A stretch of DNA of 8,639 bases from the NCBI GenBank assembly GCA_900543175.1, contig UQQO01000094.1, positions 1-8,639 on the forward strand. Direction: 5' to 3'. The position numbers were made by a program, and so were the translations under genes. Under the pieces are notes generated by a model. The model was not told where the DNA came from. It saw only the letters and a program-made list of their open reading frames with translations, and searched no databases. The stretch is from an uncultured Fusobacterium sp. (GTDB lineage Bacteria > Fusobacteriota > Fusobacteriia > Fusobacteriales > Fusobacteriaceae). Below, in pieces: positions 6,341 through 8,639 of the stretch; position 1 is the first letter of the stretch; every line of letters begins with the position of its first letter.

Positions 6341-6375
6341 TTTTGTTAATTAGAATAAAACACAAAATGATAAAA

Positions 6376-6410
6376 ATAAGATCTGAAAACAGATAAAAAA
6401 CTGATCTTAT
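6376..6410. repeat. Inverted repeat upstream of the hydrogenase promoter
   Basis: ATAAGATC (6376-6383) and GATCTTAT (6403-6410) are perfect 8-bp complements with a 19-nt centre. It begins 36 nt after the small gene's stop but has no T tract after it, so it is a poor terminator. It could be an RNA 3'-end stabiliser or a protein site about 50 bp upstream of the hydrogenase -35. Confidence 0.4.
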
Positions 6411-6462
6411 ATATTGAAGAAAGTTAAAAAATACAATATCTTTTAGAAAATAAAAAAAATAC

Positions 6463-6490
6463 TTGAAATTTATTATTTTTTTGATAGAAT
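6463..6490 (+). promoter_or_regulatory. Promoter of the hydrogenase gene
   Basis: TTGAAA (6463-6468), a 16-bp spacer and TAGAAT (6485-6490) preceded by TGA (extended -10). Start expected near 6497, leaving a leader of about 79 nt. Confidence 0.7.
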
Positions 6491-6575
6491 AGTAATAAAC
6501 ATATTTTAGTTAAGTAGAGTTATACAAAAGGAAAGCAAAAGATTAAATAAATTTAAAATACATATAGGAGGCAAA

Positions 6576-8516
6576 ATGTCAAATCAAAGTATGATACTTC
6601 AAAGTACATTCGGATCTGTTTTCTCAGCAGCAGAAAATCTTGAAGAAAAAAATGTTATTGAAAATAATAGCAGAATGGTAGTTGTTGCAGGAAGAGTAAA
6701 CAATCCAGGAATGATTGAAATACCAGAAAATGCAACACTAAATGACGTTATTGGGTTAGCTGGAGGAATAAAAAATAAAAAAAGTTTTAAAGCTGCTCAA
6801 TTTGGATTACCTTTTGGAGGATTTTTAACAAAGAATGGTTTAGATAAAGTTATTGATTTTTCTCTTTTCCCAGAAGGAATTGATAGAAACATCATAATTC
6901 TATCTGAAGAGGATTGTATCGTTTCATTTGCTAAATTCTATGTTGAGTTCTTAATGAGTAAAATAGAAAGTAGTGAATATGAAACTTATACAGCAGTAAA
7001 AGAAGAGATAGAAAGAATTTGGAGAATACTTGATAGAATTTCTAAAGGTAAAGCTAATATGAGAGATGTATACTTACTTAGATACCTTTCAGAAACTATT
7101 AAAACTAAATTAAATCAAAAACACAACCTAGTTTTAGAGTGTATAGAAGAGGAAGAGTTCTATGAAGAGATAGAGGAGCATATTGAAGAGCATAAATGTA
7201 GTGCTGGACAATGTATCCATCTATTAAAATTTAGAATTACTGATAAATGTATTGGATGTACAGCTTGTGCAAGAGTTTGTCCAGTAAAATGTATCAGTGG
7301 AAAATTAAAAGAGAAACATGTTCTTGATACAGATAAATGTACTCACTGTGGACAATGTGTTGCTGCATGTCCAGTAGGAGCAATCTTTGAAGGAGATCAC
7401 ACAATGAAACTTCTAAAAGATTTAGCAACACCAAACAGACTTGTTGTTGTTCAAGTAGCTCCAGCAGTTAGAGTAGCAATTGGAGAGGCTTTTGGATTCG
7501 AACCAGGAACAAACGTAGAAAAAAGATTAGTAGGAGCTTTAAAGAAATTAGGTGTAGACTATGTATTTGATACTACATGGGCTGCTGATATAACAGTAAT
7601 GGAAGAAGCATCTGAGTTCCAAGAAAGATTAGAAAGATACTACAAAGGTGACGACACAGTAAGACTTCCAATACTAACTTCTTGTTGTCCAGCATGGGTT
7701 AAGTTCATTGAACAAAACTACCCAGATATGCTAGATGTACCATCATCAGCAAAATCACCAATGCAAATATTCTCTACAATAGCAAAAGATATTTGGGCTA
7801 AAGAGCTTGGATATAAGAGAGAAAGAGTATCAGTAGTTGGAATCATGCCTTGTCTAGCTAAAAAATATGAAGCTGCAAGACCAGAATTCTCAAGAGGAGA
7901 TAACTATGATACTGACTATGTAATCTCTACTAGAGAACTTATAAAGATATTTAAAGAATCTGGAATAGATCTTAAAGATGTTGAAGAGATGGAATTTGAT
8001 AATCCATTAGGAGAGTACTCAGGAGCAGGAATCATCTTCGGAAGAACTGGAGGAGTTATTGAGGCTGCTACAAGAAGTACAGTTGAAATGATCACTGGAA
8101 CACCTCTTGAAGAGATTGAATTTAAAGAATTAAGAGGATGGGAAGGATTCAGAGCAGCTGAACTTACTATTGGACATATTGAATTAAGAATCGGTATTGC
8201 TCACGGATTAGAAGAAGCAGCAAAAATGCTTGACAAAATCAGAGCAGGAGAAGAATTCTTCCATGCGATAGAGATTATGGCATGTAAAGGGGGATGTATC
8301 GGTGGAGGAGGACAGCCTAAAGCTATTAAAAAACAGGCAGTTCTTGAAGCTAGAGCAGAAGGATTAAATAATATTGATAGAAGCTTAAAAATAAGAAGAT
8401 CACATGATAACCCTTATGTAAAAGCACTATATGAAAAATATTTAGATTATCCATTAAGCCACAAGGCACATGAATTACTTCATACTAAGTATTTCCCAAA
8501 AATTAAAAATAGATAA
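6576..8516 (+). CDS. hydA: [FeFe] hydrogenase, group A, with SLBB / NuoF-like N-terminus
   Basis: A 646-residue cytosolic iron hydrogenase interconverting protons and H2. Domains in order: a short lead (1-32); an SLBB fold (about 33-95, AGRVNNPGMIEIP, LAGGIKN); a helical stretch like the NuoF/HydB N3 domain (about 107-185) but without its cysteines; HIEEHKCSAGQC (202-213); two [4Fe-4S] ferredoxin motifs (C225/228/231/235 and C255/258/261/265); and the H-cluster domain (about 288-645). The H-cluster domain tracks Clostridium pasteurianum CpI: TSCCPAW (368-374) with C370 as proton-relay cysteine and C371 as ligand, MPCLAKKYE (424-432) with C426, and MACKGGC (568-574) with C570 and C574. The small-subunit-like tail (ending AHELLHTKYF) is fused. 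AGGAGG lies 4 nt before the ATG. The HydEFG maturases and HydB/HydC partners are not in the window. Ferredoxin is the likely electron donor; NAD(P)H use would need a partner, since no NADH/FMN domain is present. Confidence 0.93.
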   Translation: MSNQSMILQSTFGSVFSAAENLEEKNVIENNSRMVVVAGRVNNPGMIEIPENATLNDVIGLAGGIKNKKSFKAAQFGLPFGGFLTKNGLDKVIDFSLFPEGIDRNIIILSEEDCIVSFAKFYVEFLMSKIESSEYETYTAVKEEIERIWRILDRISKGKANMRDVYLLRYLSETIKTKLNQKHNLVLECIEEEEFYEEIEEHIEEHKCSAGQCIHLLKFRITDKCIGCTACARVCPVKCISGKLKEKHVLDTDKCTHCGQCVAACPVGAIFEGDHTMKLLKDLATPNRLVVVQVAPAVRVAIGEAFGFEPGTNVEKRLVGALKKLGVDYVFDTTWAADITVMEEASEFQERLERYYKGDDTVRLPILTSCCPAWVKFIEQNYPDMLDVPSSAKSPMQIFSTIAKDIWAKELGYKRERVSVVGIMPCLAKKYEAARPEFSRGDNYDTDYVISTRELIKIFKESGIDLKDVEEMEFDNPLGEYSGAGIIFGRTGGVIEAATRSTVEMITGTPLEEIEFKELRGWEGFRAAELTIGHIELRIGIAHGLEEAAKMLDKIRAGEEFFHAIEIMACKGGCIGGGGQPKAIKKQAVLEARAEGLNNIDRSLKIRRSHDNPYVKALYEKYLDYPLSHKAHELLHTKYFPKIKNR

Positions 8517-8527
8517 TAATTAATCAT

Positions 8528-8580
8528 AAAAAGCTGTTGAAACTCAATGATATTATAAATTGATTTCTTCAGCTTTTTTT
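8528..8580 (+). terminator. Rho-independent terminator after hydA
   Basis: A long interrupted hairpin. GCTG (8533-8536) pairs with CAGC (8570-8573). A two-base T-T internal loop follows, then GAAA with TTTC, one bulged C, and TCAAT with ATTGA around a 10-nt loop. A5 precedes the stem and T7 (8574-8580) follows it. The A tract may let it also stop transcription from the right. Confidence 0.85.
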
Positions 8581-8607
8581 ATATTTTAAAGGAAAAGAGT
8601 TTAAAAT

Positions 8608-8619
8608 TCTAATATTAGA
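8608..8619. repeat. 12-bp perfect palindrome
   Basis: TCTAATATTAGA is fully self-complementary and lies in the gene-free stretch after the hydA terminator. It uses the same TCTAA half as the repeats upstream of fprA. It is short and AT-rich, so chance is possible. Confidence 0.25.
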
Positions 8620-8639
8620 TATAGAAAAAAGAGTCCCTC

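Noticed and set aside
6343..6360. Rex-like site upstream of hydA (TTGTTAA half at 6343-6349)
   Set aside because: Only one half-site matches. The expected TTAACAA after four bases reads AATAAAA, and it lies over 100 bp from the promoter.
6576..8516. Bifurcating HydABC hydrogenase complex
   Set aside because: No HydB (FMN/NADH) or HydC subunit gene lies in the window, and the N3 cysteines of the NuoF-like part are lost, so bifurcation cannot be claimed from this sequence.

Overview
The window comes from a very AT-rich anaerobic bacterium, most likely a Fusobacterium or close relative. The evidence is the A/T-ending codons with AGA and GGA dominating, strong AGGAGG ribosome binding sites, and strict-anaerobe enzymes: a flavodiiron protein, an [FeFe] hydrogenase and a FabK-type enoyl-ACP reductase. 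The genus assignment is inference from composition and gene content; no search was run.

Layout. Bases 1-39 are the 3' end of a 5S rRNA followed by a T-rich terminator, so an rRNA operon ends at the left edge. A plus-strand group follows: a YcdX-type PHP-domain phosphatase (146-886), a nitronate monooxygenase-family flavoenzyme with a C-terminal four-cysteine motif (968-1906) and fabK (1929-2882). A bidirectional hairpin terminator (2884-2912) separates fabK from the convergent lgt gene (2913-3782, minus strand). A 383-bp divergent intergenic region with promoters in both directions leads to fprA, a class A flavodiiron protein (4166-5374). A tRNA-Arg(UCG) gene (5381-5457) starts 6 nt after the fprA stop, and one terminator follows both. 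Next come a DUF1456/YehS-family gene with its own near-consensus promoter and terminator (5610-6089), a 65-residue two-helix membrane protein of unknown function (6143-6340), and a large [FeFe] hydrogenase (6576-8516) that has its own promoter and terminator. No gene is visible after 8516.

How the genes work together. FabK reduces enoyl-ACP in fatty-acid elongation, and Lgt transfers a diacylglyceryl group to lipoproteins, so the left half leans toward lipid and envelope chemistry. The right half is anaerobic redox: FprA removes O2 or NO, and the hydrogenase disposes of reductant as H2. These links are functional, not operonic; each right-half gene has its own signals.

The main points for a second look are: the hydrogenase's N-terminus, which looks like the C-terminal part of NuoF/HydB with every N3-cluster cysteine replaced; the tRNA directly abutting fprA; a 16-bp motif shared by the first two plus-strand promoters; a Glu-to-Ser change in a highly conserved Lgt motif; and promoters that mostly rely on an extended -10 element.
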